DNA of 64,000 nucleotides, taken from NCBI GenBank assembly GCA_036023115.1, contig JAYKKT010000088.1, positions 4,449,501-4,513,500 of the forward strand, given 5' to 3'. This document shows positions 13,250 to 24,781 of this stretch, piece after piece; position 1 is the stretch's first letter, and each line of letters starts with the position of its first letter. The notes beneath the pieces are model-generated. The model did no database searches and was not told the origin of the DNA. It saw only the letters and a program-made list of their open reading frames with translations. Both the position numbers and the translations under genes were made by a program. Source of the stretch: Brasenia schreberi (Eukaryota; Streptophyta; Magnoliopsida; Nymphaeales; Cabombaceae).

Positions 13250-15677
13250 CAGGGATTTGGCATTTTCTAGTTGAGAACTTGTTAAATGTATATCCAAATA
13301 TAATACATGTGCTCGTGAGGAACTGCAAACCAATGTTGAAGCCATTATCCTTTGAGCATGCAGGTATTGAAGCAAACGTCATGAACTTTTTACTGTGGAG
13401 CTCCCAACCTGTAATATCAGAACCTTCTACTACTCCAGAACCTCCAAAGGGGACACAGAATTTCCAAGTCAGCTAGTTTAGAAGGCCTTATTGCTGAAGA
13501 ACCACTTCCCGAGCAATCAGCAAGTGAAAATGATGATCAAGGACTGGATGCATTTCGAGCTGTAGGCAATGACCCAGAGAGTGTTTTCGGTTTGAAGACA
13601 CAATGCTATGAAAAATCCTGATGACGTTTCTGAAGAAGGATGTGTAATCATTCCAAGAAGTACCTCCCTTAACATCAGCTTTTAAGCTTGATTCATATAG
13701 GACATACTGAACTTTTCTCAATTTGTTGTATGACGTTCTTTTCTTCTACATGAGCTAGTGAAAGAGAAAAATGATGAGCTAATCGATTATTTGGTACTTC
13801 AACATGTTATATTTCATGTATTCTCTTTCCCAATGTCCAAATGTACTATTAACACAGACCATGCATGTTTCCCATCTTGGTTTATCTAGTTATTTCAGTA
13901 GTATAGGTTACTGGATGCATGTAAGCACAAGATCTTTTACACTTTCTTGGTCCAGTAAAGTTTAATGTAATGTTCGATATGTCTATGGAGCTGAAAGGCC
14001 TGAAATAAATTATTGAATTCATGACTACTAGGAACATTCTGTTTTGCAATATATGTTAACTAGTGGATCCAGATGGTACTATTGGAGGCTAATCTGATTG
14101 ACAATATTATGCTGCAAAATTTTCAGCTTATGCTCCTTTACGTGGATGTTGGTGTCAAAAAACGTTTATTTCTATGTTACACTTTTCGCTACTTTTTGGA
14201 TTTGCTCCCATGTTCTGTTGCTAAACTCCATATTAATTTTGTACTCAATAATGTCTATGCTCTGAATAATGTAATCTAGTAGTAGTGATCATGGTGGTTT
14301 TAATGATAATGATAGTAATGCTTTGTCATTGGGTTAGAAACTTGAAAGAGCAAAAGGACTGGTTACTGAGATTCACTTTGGTTCAGTAGACAAGACTGTT
14401 GGCTATAAATTACTTGATAGTTTTTCTTAACGCAATCTTCTAATTGGAAACCTTAATTTTATGTTTCACAGAGGACCTTTCTGAGGATTGGAGTGGTGCA
14501 AGTAGCATAAATGTTTCACAGCTTGGATTGTGGCTTTGTCTTCCCTGGTAGCTAGATCCTCTCTTCTTAAGTGATTCAATTTTCTTTGGTTATTGTAATG
14601 TCTCAATTTCAAGGAATGTTATTTCTATTTACTGCCCGCCTTTTATTTCTATTTCCCCCTCAGGTGAGCAATTTCATATCCCCTTGTCTGCTTATCAGCA
14701 CCAAGACAGGAACCAGAGGTTATAACTCCATTTAGAGTTGCTTTCATAATAAGTTGAAATTGTACTCCTGAATTAAAAGGTAGTCAGACAAGCAGCAAAA
14801 TGGGAACTGATTCAAATTCAACCCGTAGGAATGGAATTGTAAGTGGCAGTCAGACTACCCAGCTGAATGAAGATCTTGGAAGTGCTGGTGAAAATGCTGC
14901 TCCCGTAATTGATGTTTCTACTGGTGAATCTCTTCTCCGGATGGAAGACCACAAGCAGCAGATTGACGCAATGCTTTACGGATTTAAGAATTCACATTTT
15001 TTCATTAGGGTTGGCAGTTCAGATGAGCCTCTTTGGAGAAAGAAAGGATCATCAGAAACTCCTGAAAGTTTTGAGGTAGCTTGTGACAATAGCAACACGT
15101 CAGACTCTGCTCCTCAGAGAGCTTCAAAAGGAGATAATTTTGCTCCTGCAATAATAGAAAAAGCGTTTTTTAATCCTAATGCATGTGGAGGAGTAGCTCG
15201 AAATATAGTAACATGCTGATCCCTTGCTAATGGAGATATAGTGGTACGTATTAATAACTTGACATTTTCTTGAATGTTCAAATTTTCTTTTTGGAGACCT
15301 ATATTTTCCTTTTCCTTGTGTAGGACCTTGTGTATAAATATTTGGTTTTGCTATCAGACACTTAATAGTGAATTCAGAACACGCTTAGTTAAAGACCTCT
15401 TGTTTGCAGGAGTAAGACTGGCCTTTTCGTTTTCATTTCATTTTCTTGATGGCACTTGGTGTGCTGTTCTATTGGCGTATCTCAGTATACAAATCAAAGC
15501 AAGTAAAACCTGTTATTAAACTAAATATTGGCCATCTTCTGCTTGAAGTTTTGCCATTTTTGCAATTTACTTGAACTCAGATAGCAAGTCAGAGTTAGTA
15601 TGTGATCATTTTGACATAAATTTTAATGTACGACATGGATATGAGACACATTTTGGAGATTTTCGTTCTGGATCTTG

Positions 15678-15748
<71 letters not shown>

Positions 15749-16435
15749 GTATATATACATATACATATTAAATACATCCTTCTCTTTTGGGAGATGCTCA
15801 AATTTTCCTTCCCTTTTACCTCATCTTAAAAGCCCTAAATCTTTTCCCTCTTCTAAAAGAGTGCAGAAGTCCAATTCAACATTCAAGTGTTGCAACTCAA
15901 AATGCGCAACGAATCATAGAAAATAACACTGAGCCTGATCCTTTTCGGAATCTGCTTAATTGACTGATTCCTTTGGATCGGCCTTTAACTCCTGATGGTT
16001 CTCAATGGTCATCATCTTTGAGCTCAAATTTTCCTTCTGGAGGTGTATCACATAGATCAGCCATTTCTAGTGCATCTAGTTTCCCACTTTTCTCGTTCGG
16101 CAATTTTAGAAGCTATTCAATGTCATCTCTCCCACAGAATGGGACTCCCCCTGTACCTGCGGTTCCTATTTCTGGATCTGGTTTTGCTTTAGAAGATTGG
16201 GATAACTTCTTGTCACAGAAACCTGTGAAGAGTAAAGAAGCTAGTACTGAAGAGCTTCTATGTTTCCGTGTAGCATTGGAGCCACATACGTTCTTTGGAC
16301 ACTGGCATAGAAGGCCTATATATACCAGGAAGGAGGTGGACACGGAAGATTGAAATTATCCAACCTGTAGAAATTCGTTCTTTTGTATCCGACTGCAACA
16401 CGGACGACCTCCTTTGTGTTCAGATAAAGGTGATG
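13250..16435 (+). pseudogene. Unprocessed pseudogene of a conserved plant protein of unknown function
   Basis: Several exon-like blocks line up in one direction. About 13375-13600 includes SASLEGLIAEEPLPEQ. Block 14800-15219 includes RMEDHKQQIDAMLYGFKNSH and the C-terminal FFNPNACGGVARNIV. Block 15931-16432 includes FGNFRSYSMSSLP, FALEDWDNF and, after a shift, RKIEIIQPVEIRSF and DDLLCVQIK. From memory these motifs belong together in a conserved plant protein whose function I cannot name. Decay signs: TGC>TGA after IVTC (about 15217), TGA where Trp is expected near 15960, an apparent 2-bp deletion near 16305 and a frame change near 13470. Donor-like sequences remain at block ends (GTACGT at 15243, GTGATG at 16432), so this is a duplicated gene and not a retrocopy. 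Confidence 0.6.
15682..15744. repeat. (CT)n microsatellite
   Basis: About 63 bp of uninterrupted CT dinucleotide. It lies inside the pseudogene between two exon-like blocks and creates spurious Ser-Leu and Arg-Glu reading frames on both strands. Confidence 0.97.
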
Positions 16436-19400
16436 CTTGTAACTTGCTCAGTTGGTGTGCTGTAGTGGAACAGAGTATAAGACCTAGATGTGTACCCCTC
16501 GTAGCAGAGATATGGGAGAGATTTAAACAGATAATTAAAATACAAATCAGGTACTTTGTAGTTGATCGGATCTAAAATGCAAACAGGAAATATAATCTTG
16601 TTCTTAACGTGTCACTCGTGAACTAGTGGAGAAAAGAAGATAGGATTTGGGTCTGTTGTTCATCAGGCCCCAAACTTATTGCACTAGTGGGGAGGGCTTT
16701 TACGGTTTGGAGGCTGTTTGTTCCGATCCCTTAAAGTGCCAACTCCACTTGTCTGCGAGCCAGAAAGACCAACTTGGAAGTTCACTAGGTTAAGATTTAT
16801 GATAAATAAGGAAATGTTGTACTGAGTCACTTCATGCAGGAAAGATGGAGAAAGGGTGTCAGGAAGGAAAATGGCTGATGGCTGATGGCAGTTTAGGCTC
16901 TAACTGAAAGCCCGTTTTAATGGAGACGCACACATACAGCCTAGTTGTTGGCTGCATTTGGTTCACGGATTTATAATTATGGTGAATTGGAATGGATTTT
17001 GCATTTCAACTCCTTCTGTGGAGGTTCTGGTTGCCAAATCCCTCTCCACTACCCTCTGTCAACAATTCTGATTTAATGCATTAATGTTAAATGGGCTTCG
17101 AACAACTAGACTAATGATTAGACTTTCACAATGATATTTGGGAGTTACATATTCTGAAATATGTTGGAAAACTTTATTTTTACTTATTTTGGTTTGATTG
17201 CTAATTATTTATTTATTTATTTTAGTTTTTGGTATACTGCAAGTCTGCGTAAGCGACTGGTTGTCACATAGGTTATCGACCGCATAACTAGAGAGACAAA
17301 TGCTATTTACACTCCATTTTGCTAAATTTCTTGTCATTTAAGTCGTCACTGCTTATCTTCAGCTCCCAAACTGAGCCTGCGGTTCTTTCTTGAAGGAGTT
17401 TGCTATTTAAGGTGGACAAAGTGATGGACGGGAAATGCATTTAGGTAAATGGAATCAAATTCAGAGGATTGTTCTCGGTGGTTATTTTGAAAGGACCTAT
17501 GGTAGTATTATAGGTGAGTCATTCAAGTTATAAAGCGGAAGAGACGTCAATCATTCAAGTTTTCAGATGAACAAATGAAGCAGATTGCATAAGCAGATGA
17601 TAGGTACAAATGAAGCATTGGTCAAAAGGAGATCAACATGGGAGAGGTGAGTTTTTATTTGGGCTCCTGTCACTCGTCTTCCTGCAACTTCTCTTTCCTT
17701 CCGGTCTCTTCATCTTCTCTCCTTTCTTCCCTCTTTATACATATAAGGTAAGAGAGAGAGAGAGGCTAGGGAGTGATGGGTGGAAATACTGTGCCTATGA
17801 GAGAGGTGGTCCTTGTGCCCTTGGAGGGAAGTTGATGCTTGTAGAGGGTTTGGAGGCAAGATCGTGTGTGCCAAAGATTTGAACTATTTTGCATTTGAAA
17901 ATTTGCATATGGTGTATTAACAAAAGTACATCAGAAATGTCTGTTGGTTTCAAAGATGAAAGGGTGGGAATGGTTATGCAATGTTATGTACCTAAAAATA
18001 TTATGTATTTAGCATTATCTCTCTCTCATATACACACGTATATATATATATATATATATAAAGAGAAAGGGGAGAAGAGAATATGGTATATACTAGCACA
18101 CTTAAGTGTTAACAAACTCAAACAAATTTCAACCATTTATTTTTCGTCATAATGGGTTGAAATCTGAAATAAAAAAGTGAAAGGTACACATATATAAAAG
18201 ATGGATGATTAAGACTAGTTTGAATTTGCTAGCATCTAAGTGTACTAGCATATACCATATTCTCTCTCTATGTGTATGTGTGAGTGCACATGTGTATTTA
18301 GAGAAAAGGAGAAATTAGGTAAGAAATGATCTTTGGTGGCCGATAGCCTCAAATCACATACAGAACAACAACAAAGCCAGATTAGTTATATGCAGTGTTT
18401 GATGTCATAGAGCTTGATCTTGTGTCATATTAACAATTAATGTCATAAAAGTCATATCATCTTTTGATTATTTTCATTGAGTATTCTTATAGCCTTCCTC
18501 TCTCTTTCAAAGCATTGACCGTCTAACCATGGCCGGCAGCCTGTAAATTGAACTTTAGAGCCCCAAATTCACATGCAACGTTTAAAAGTGAATGGAGAAA
18601 CAAGACATATCGTAGCCTACACTTTAGTCTACAAGTGGGAGGCATGTGGGACGTCGGATAAACCCAGATGCAAGTCAAAAAGATGATCCTTCTTAGGTAT
18701 CTAAATGGTTCACATTCATCAAATAAAGGCATATCCGATCCACAACGCAATCAGGATATGATATTGAGTATTATATGTGAATGCGAACCAAATGCAAACA
18801 GTACATGAATTCAATATTTATTTGAATTGAAATACAAAAAAATTAATGAATTGACATATATAGACTATCTCTATCAATAGTGAATTCCGAAAACAAAAGA
18901 TTCAACCAATTAGCTACTTACAATAAACCCCCCATTCAGTTTGCAAGTTTGGCCTTCTAAATCCAAATCTAAGACCATTGCAAACTTGATTAAATCCAAT
19001 TTACTTGCACTTAGACCCAAACCAAATCCAACCCATACTCAGACCGTGCAAATCTATGCACTTTCTTTTAATGTATCAACCAATGTCCTAAAGAAGCACT
19101 TTCTTTTAATGAATCATATTAAGCACTTTATTGAAGCAAGTCTGATATAATTTTAGGTTTCAATTGGGATTTGGATCATAGAATTTGGGTATTGGAGCAG
19201 AATTAAAAGTCTCCCAGGGACAGATACCTCCCCCTTTGCTGTTATGCTTAGGCTCTACTCTTTGTCTCTTCTATGTGCATAATGAGGTCATTGGTCCCAC
19301 ATAGCATCACTATGTGAATAATTATGGATCCCAAAGGCAATGGTTCAATGAACCAATCAAAAAGTTTAATGTTCTTTATTATATGACTAATTGCAATTAG

Positions 19401-19545
19401 TGATACTTTGTCCTGAAACTCGAGACTCGATCTTCTCCCGAGATTGGAGTCTTCGCCAGAAAGGAACTGGCCCTTTCGACTTGTTAGTGACCAAATAATA
19501 TAGCTCACCTCGCGAGGGGGTCAACTTGCAAGCTGAAGGACATTG

Positions 19546-19547
<2 letters not shown>
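16436..19547. other. Intergenic, no gene recognised
   Basis: No recognisable exon. It contains GA and TA microsatellites (17749-17764, about 18038-18060). The open frames at 17610-17882, 17889-18152 and 18523-18750 match nothing I know. Confidence 0.45.

Positions 19548-19620
<73 letters not shown>
19548..19620. repeat. (AG)n microsatellite
   Basis: About 73 bp of uninterrupted AG dinucleotide, read as CT on the minus strand. It lies in intergenic sequence about 1.9 kb downstream of the ethylene receptor stop codon. Confidence 0.97.
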
Positions 19621-19623
<3 letters not shown>

Positions 19624-20319
19624 GATATTTGGAGCAGGCATATGGCTTTGGCCTCCTCCTTCTACCAAAAGAAATGGGGTTCAATCACATTATCTTAAAA
19701 AACTGATTAATCTCGAAATACCATGATTTTATAATATATTTGTGTTTTGTGATAATTCACAACAATAGCAGAAATCAACTTTAAAATGTTTAGTTTTATA
19801 TTCTCTAAACACCTATCTATACTTCACATTTTTCAGTACATTTGACACTTACTGGAAAATCAGAGAAGCAGGAAAACTTGAAATTATTAGTCTCATATAT
19901 ACCATCACATGGTCCTGCAATCAAGCTGGACCCTGCTCATCAATACAAGCCGGATGCATGCCCTGGATATCAACCTCATGACCTTTGTTTCACTCATGGC
20001 CGTAATGCAGCATCAATGTAACTGAAATTTACCTTGATCCGGGAAAAAAGAGGCACCGTAACCGATCAAGTGTCCTCCATCTCTGGGCACGGCTCTAAAG
20101 AATCTTCAAGTTGAAGCTCACGAATTAGATACTCATGCATGCATCTGGTATGGATCAGCCTAATCCCAGCTTGCCTTTCCAAACAAACTTTGTTATAGAC
20201 TGTCCATTTTGATATGCCTGGGCTCCCTCAGTTGGACCAGGAGACAAAGCACGTGGGTTTGGGTCTATGGGAAATTTGGATGATGGTCAAAGGGCCAGTT
20301 GCACCTATTATAGCCTTAT

Positions 20320-20358
<39 letters not shown>

Positions 20359-20555
20359 GATCGTGCCTACTATCGATGTTATTAATTCATGCTTAACCAT
20401 TATTCGGAAGTATAATAATATTATCCTTCCTCCTTTTTTGAAAACCTTAAAAAAAATAAATTATATTTATATTACCAAAAAGTAATGAGTGACCATGTTA
20501 GAAACAGGCAAGGATTTGGTTTTCCTCTCTATATATATACATAAAGAGAGAGATG
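19621..20555. other. Intergenic with possible SINE-like debris
   Basis: No gene recognised. Around 19955-20000 the sequence GGATATCAACCTCATGACC resembles the reverse of a degenerate pol III box B, but this is weak. A compound (TA)n(GA)n microsatellite lies at about 20319-20359. Confidence 0.35.
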
Positions 20556-20820
20556 TTTGGTTCCAATTAACCTGAAACCTTAACTGAACCAGCTTAGAGC
20601 CGGTTCTAGGACAGTTCCAATTTGAATCCCAAGCCATTCAGAACAGGTAATTTTATTTATAAAAAAATTTATAAGATTTTTTTTTTTTAAAATACAACCG
20701 GCGGTTTATAACCCTCAGTTCAGATTTAATAAAAAGTGAAACCAGAACCGAACCGATGGTCTTCGGTTACGGGCCAGTTCCTGGCTTGGTTCAGTTCCAG
20801 TTAGAACCACCAAACCAGTT
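20556..20820. mobile_element. Short GGTTC-rich terminal-repeat element (MITE-like)
   Basis: The left part (TTTGGTTCCAATTAACCTG) and right part (CCAGTTAGAACCACCAAACC) are roughly inverted and made of degenerate GGTTC/GAACC words around an AT-rich core (about 20655-20695). The same word structure forms the ends of the larger element at 50039-51707. I infer a small non-autonomous relative of that family. Exact ends and target duplication were not resolved. Confidence 0.4.
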
Positions 20821-21283
20821 AACAATCTGTGTGTGTGTATGACACTTTCTCTCAAGAGGTCAAGAACTTCTGAAACTCGCATGACATTGCCTATTGTATC
20901 TTGAATGAAACTATTACTTCTAACCAAAATGAATCGAACTCCATTAGTTTGCCTTGATGAACAAACTAGAGTAGTTTTAAATACTAGACTTTGGTAGTGA
21001 ATAACTATCCATGCAACTAACCCCACTTATTGTGGGATATAGCTTTGGTTTGGATTTCGTTGCTGTGAATAAACTAGACAGTCTCAAACAGTCCCACATT
21101 CCGATGCGCTTCAAGTTTGAGAGGACTCAACGTCTTGAGAAAAGCCATTTTGATGCGCTTCAAGTTTCAATCTATATTCCTCTGGTAACCAAAATGACAA
21201 AAATAATACATACATGATATTCAACGATGTATTCCCACTTATGACTGATTCAACCTCAACCCCTACAAATTTACACATCACAC

Positions 21284-21329
<46 letters not shown>

Positions 21330-21500
21330 GTGTATATGTGTGGTGTATGTTTGCTGAAAGCCAGCAACCTGGAAACCAGGTCTCCAGCGTTATTTCCCTG
21401 AGAATCCAAAACTTTCCAAGGAAAGAATCAGTGGATTAAACAAGTGAAGCTGTCTCCGTGGTGCAGATCGAGCTATGCATTAGAGCACTGAGCATTGCAC
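20821..21500. other. Spacer downstream of the ethylene receptor gene
   Basis: This contains the probable 3' UTR of the minus-strand receptor gene and a (CT)n run at about 21287-21325. No other gene is recognised. Confidence 0.4.
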
Positions 21501-24500
21501 TCAAGCAATCGAAGTTCCCCGCTGGACGATCCTCGTGAGCTCGTCACCCATGGTATCCAACGATACTGGCTTCCTTATAACACCATTGATTCCCACCTGC
21601 AGACATCTCTTTTGTATGCCAGTGTCTGCGCTCGCAGTCAGCGCAACAATCAGTGGCCACATTACATTAGTATTCCTGATCCGACGAGCAACCTCGAAAC
21701 CATCCAGCCCCGGCATGTTGACATCCAACATTACAACTCGAAAAGGATTCCAGGGATTGGCATGACAGCTGAGAGCACTGAGGCAGTTCAAACCAGAAGC
21801 AGTAACTGTGACCCGGCAACCCAATTTCTTGAGCATCATGTGGGTGGTCGCACGGTTGGGACCATCACCATCAGCAACAAGAACATTTAATCCATTGAGG
21901 ATCGAACGGCTGGGAGGCTCAAAGGTTTTGGATTCGAGTGGCGCCGTCAGTATTCCTCGGTGGACCTGCAACCTCAGCATAAGAGTCATGCGCTCAGCTA
22001 GGCCCTTTCTGTCCGAAACTAACCATATATTACCCTGCATCATCTGTATGAGCACAGGACAGAAGAATAAGCACAAAGAAACCATACCGATGAAACATCC
22101 AATTCTCAACCCTATGATTGATAGTAGCAATCACCATTTGATGTGGCCATCAAGAAATCTATAGCTGAATGAAATCCTCATAAAAATGGCATTTTTGTGG
22201 CTTTAGATTGGACATGTAGATCTCAACCATGTGCAAGATAAACACAACCTCGAGAGAATTTTGGCATATGGGATTGAATCACCATTCAATGTGGCAATTT
22301 AAATGAAATCCACATAAAACTGACTAAGCTGGCTTTAACACACTAGATCTCAATCACGAAGGTAAACAATATAACCGTGAGGGAATTTCGGCATGTGAGA
22401 TTGTAAAGGCAAAGCATCTCAAAGAATAAATCCACATACTTGATTGTGAAAGTCACCTAGTCATGAATTATGAATGACTACTTTTACATCTTAGTCAATG
22501 ACAAGACATAATCACCAAGAAGATAAAATAAAGCAAATCAGTTTTGATTACCTAATGATTATAACTGTTCCATCGAAGGAACCACGGGAACTCTACAATA
22601 AAATGCAATTCAATTTAGTAATTCCCATAGACAGTTAACCCGTCCAGAAAAAATATGAGAAATATATGGAAAAGTACACCCACCAATGTCGGCATAAGCA
22701 TATGCTTATGCCCAATTGCTGCCAACATTGACACGAATATATCTAGGATATCAAGCTATTGCACTGTGATTATCATCCTTGTTCTCTTCATTTCTTTTGA
22801 AAGCTTAGTTTAGTAATCAGTTTCATACTCTGTATCCAAGATCCGAACATAATAAGTCTTACATGGAACTCAGCATTAGCGACAAAGTCAAACAGAGCCA
22901 TAAAGATCAGCAAACATAATATCCAAATTATGCATGTCTATTATAAACGACAAATAGCTGCAGCAAATAAAAATGAAACATAGAAAATTGTAGTTTATCA
23001 AACCTTAATCCACCCAATGAGTCAGAACAGGAGAGAATGTTGAAGCAGGTCATACCTGAACAATCCTTTTGCACATAGTGAACCCAAGGCCCTCATACGA
23101 CCCTTCACCACTGGTCTTCCTTGTAAATCCACTTGATCCAGAGGCTGTTTCATCATTCACAATGCTATTATTCTTAAATTCAAACTTTACATACACATAA
23201 CCACTGGAAAATACTATTTTCCATGGTGACCACCTTGGATCTCGGGTCAACTCTCTGTCCTTCTCAACATAGGCTTGGAAGGAGATCGGGCCCCCTCCAA
23301 GACTGCAACTCAACATGTTCCCAACCATATGCAATATCACTTGAAAAATGCGCTTCTCGTCACCAATAACCTGCTCTGGCAATGATCTTTCTATTTCAAC
23401 TTCAAAATGAAAACCTCTAACAGCACAGAGGCACTTAGCTAATGCCACCACTTCCTTGATCATGGAATGAAACCTAAATGGTCTCAATTCTAGGGACACA
23501 CTACCATGATCAACATTCGAAATCTCCACCACATCATTGATTAACTTGGAAAGCACACTGCCCGTCCTTATCATTGTGTCCACAATCAACCTCTGACTGG
23601 AATTGAGACTCTCGTACTGAATCACCGACAGCAAGCCAGAGATGGTGTACATAGGCTTCCTCATGCCATTACTCATCACCTTCTGAAAAGAGTTCCTTGC
23701 TTGGCTTGCCATCATGGCATTACTCTGTGCCAGTTGCAGCGCTCTATTTTGCGCCTCTAATTCCTCCCGCATTAATTGTGATTCCTCCAAAACTGCAGCA
23801 TGAGAGAGCGCAACAGCTACCTGGTCAGCCACAACTTCAACAATCTCCAACTCTTGGTCACTCCAAACTTGTGAACATTCACCTGGAAGAACAAGAACAA
23901 GAATAGCATAACAAGCCTCAACCATTTCTGGGGTTCCTCCCTTGAAGTTTGACACCCTCAGCATTGGCATCCTGATGGCAGCAACTCCCCCATCAGCCAC
24001 CAAACTGCAGCTGCTTCCCAATGCAAGTGCTGAATCAGATGACAAGATCTTTGCTCCCTCCGTTCTCCTTATATCCACGATATCTGGGTCACTAATTGGA
24101 ATAGAAAGCTTTAGGTTTCGATTTTTGAACTCATACATCAAAACCATCGCTGTTTTCTGGGCATTTGGCATCCAAACTGCACAATTTTGAAGTGATAATG
24201 TTTTTGATAGCTCAACAAGAGTAGTATGCAAAATAGTATGTCGATCCAGTGATTTCCTTATCTCTTGTGTGAGCATCCGCACATGCCAACTTGTTTCTTC
24301 CTGTTTCTTCATCATCCCAACCTCTCTGTCAAGCTCCCATGCTTTCTGCTTCAGAAAAACTTCACGAACCTTGATTCTTAGGAGTTGAGGAATAAGGGTA
24401 ACTAGGGTAATGGCAGTTGCGCAAGATACAAGAGCAGTGAGGAACTTGAAAATGGTAAGCGCTAGCATTAGATGAAACGAGTGTGGGAGATAGGTCCATA

Positions 24501-24777
24501 CAGTCAGGAGATGTGTCAAACCACAGAGAACTATGAATGCCCCAAACTGCACGATCACCCATTTAAATGGGAAGACATTTGAACAGCTTATGAAATACAA
24601 GAGCTCAAGAGGGATCGAAAAATATGCCAATGCGATGAGAAAATCACTCACCTTCTGGCATTGCAAAATGCTCTCAACACCCGAAAGGCCATCATCATCA
24701 CAATTGCAAGCCCCATGGGTGGTAGAGACAGATAACAAGGATGAAGACAATAGCATGTGCCGTCCTAATGATAGCAT
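21501..24777 (-). CDS. ETR2: Ethylene receptor, subfamily II (ETR2/EIN4-like), two coding exons
   Basis: Coding exons 24777-23056 and 22043-21501 join phase 0 (donor CAG|GTATGA, acceptor CATACAG|ATGATG), giving 754 aa; Arabidopsis relatives are about 770. The protein is an ER-membrane receptor that represses ethylene responses until ligand binds. After a hydrophobic N-terminus come Cys24/Cys26 (the dimer disulfide pair), three membrane spans (about 43-65, 73-96, 103-133) with the copper/ethylene ligands Cys85 and His89, a GAF domain (about 174-330) and a degenerate histidine-kinase region. The phospho-acceptor His is Asn370 in MSNGMRKPM, as expected for subfamily II, which often lacks it. The receiver domain (about 627-748) keeps Asp681, Thr710 and Lys732, but one Mg-binding acidic residue is Gly633. 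The ATG at 24777 is the first in frame after a TAA. I am sure of the family, less so of ETR2 versus EIN4. Confidence 0.95.
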
Positions 24778-24781
24778 TGGA

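Noticed and set aside
15571..15926. Ser-Leu and Arg-Glu rich frames around the CT tract
   Set aside because: Artefacts of a (CT)n microsatellite within a pseudogene.
21535..22164. Plus-strand frames overlapping the receptor receiver-domain exon
   Set aside because: Shadows of the minus-strand coding sequence; they carry no domain of their own.
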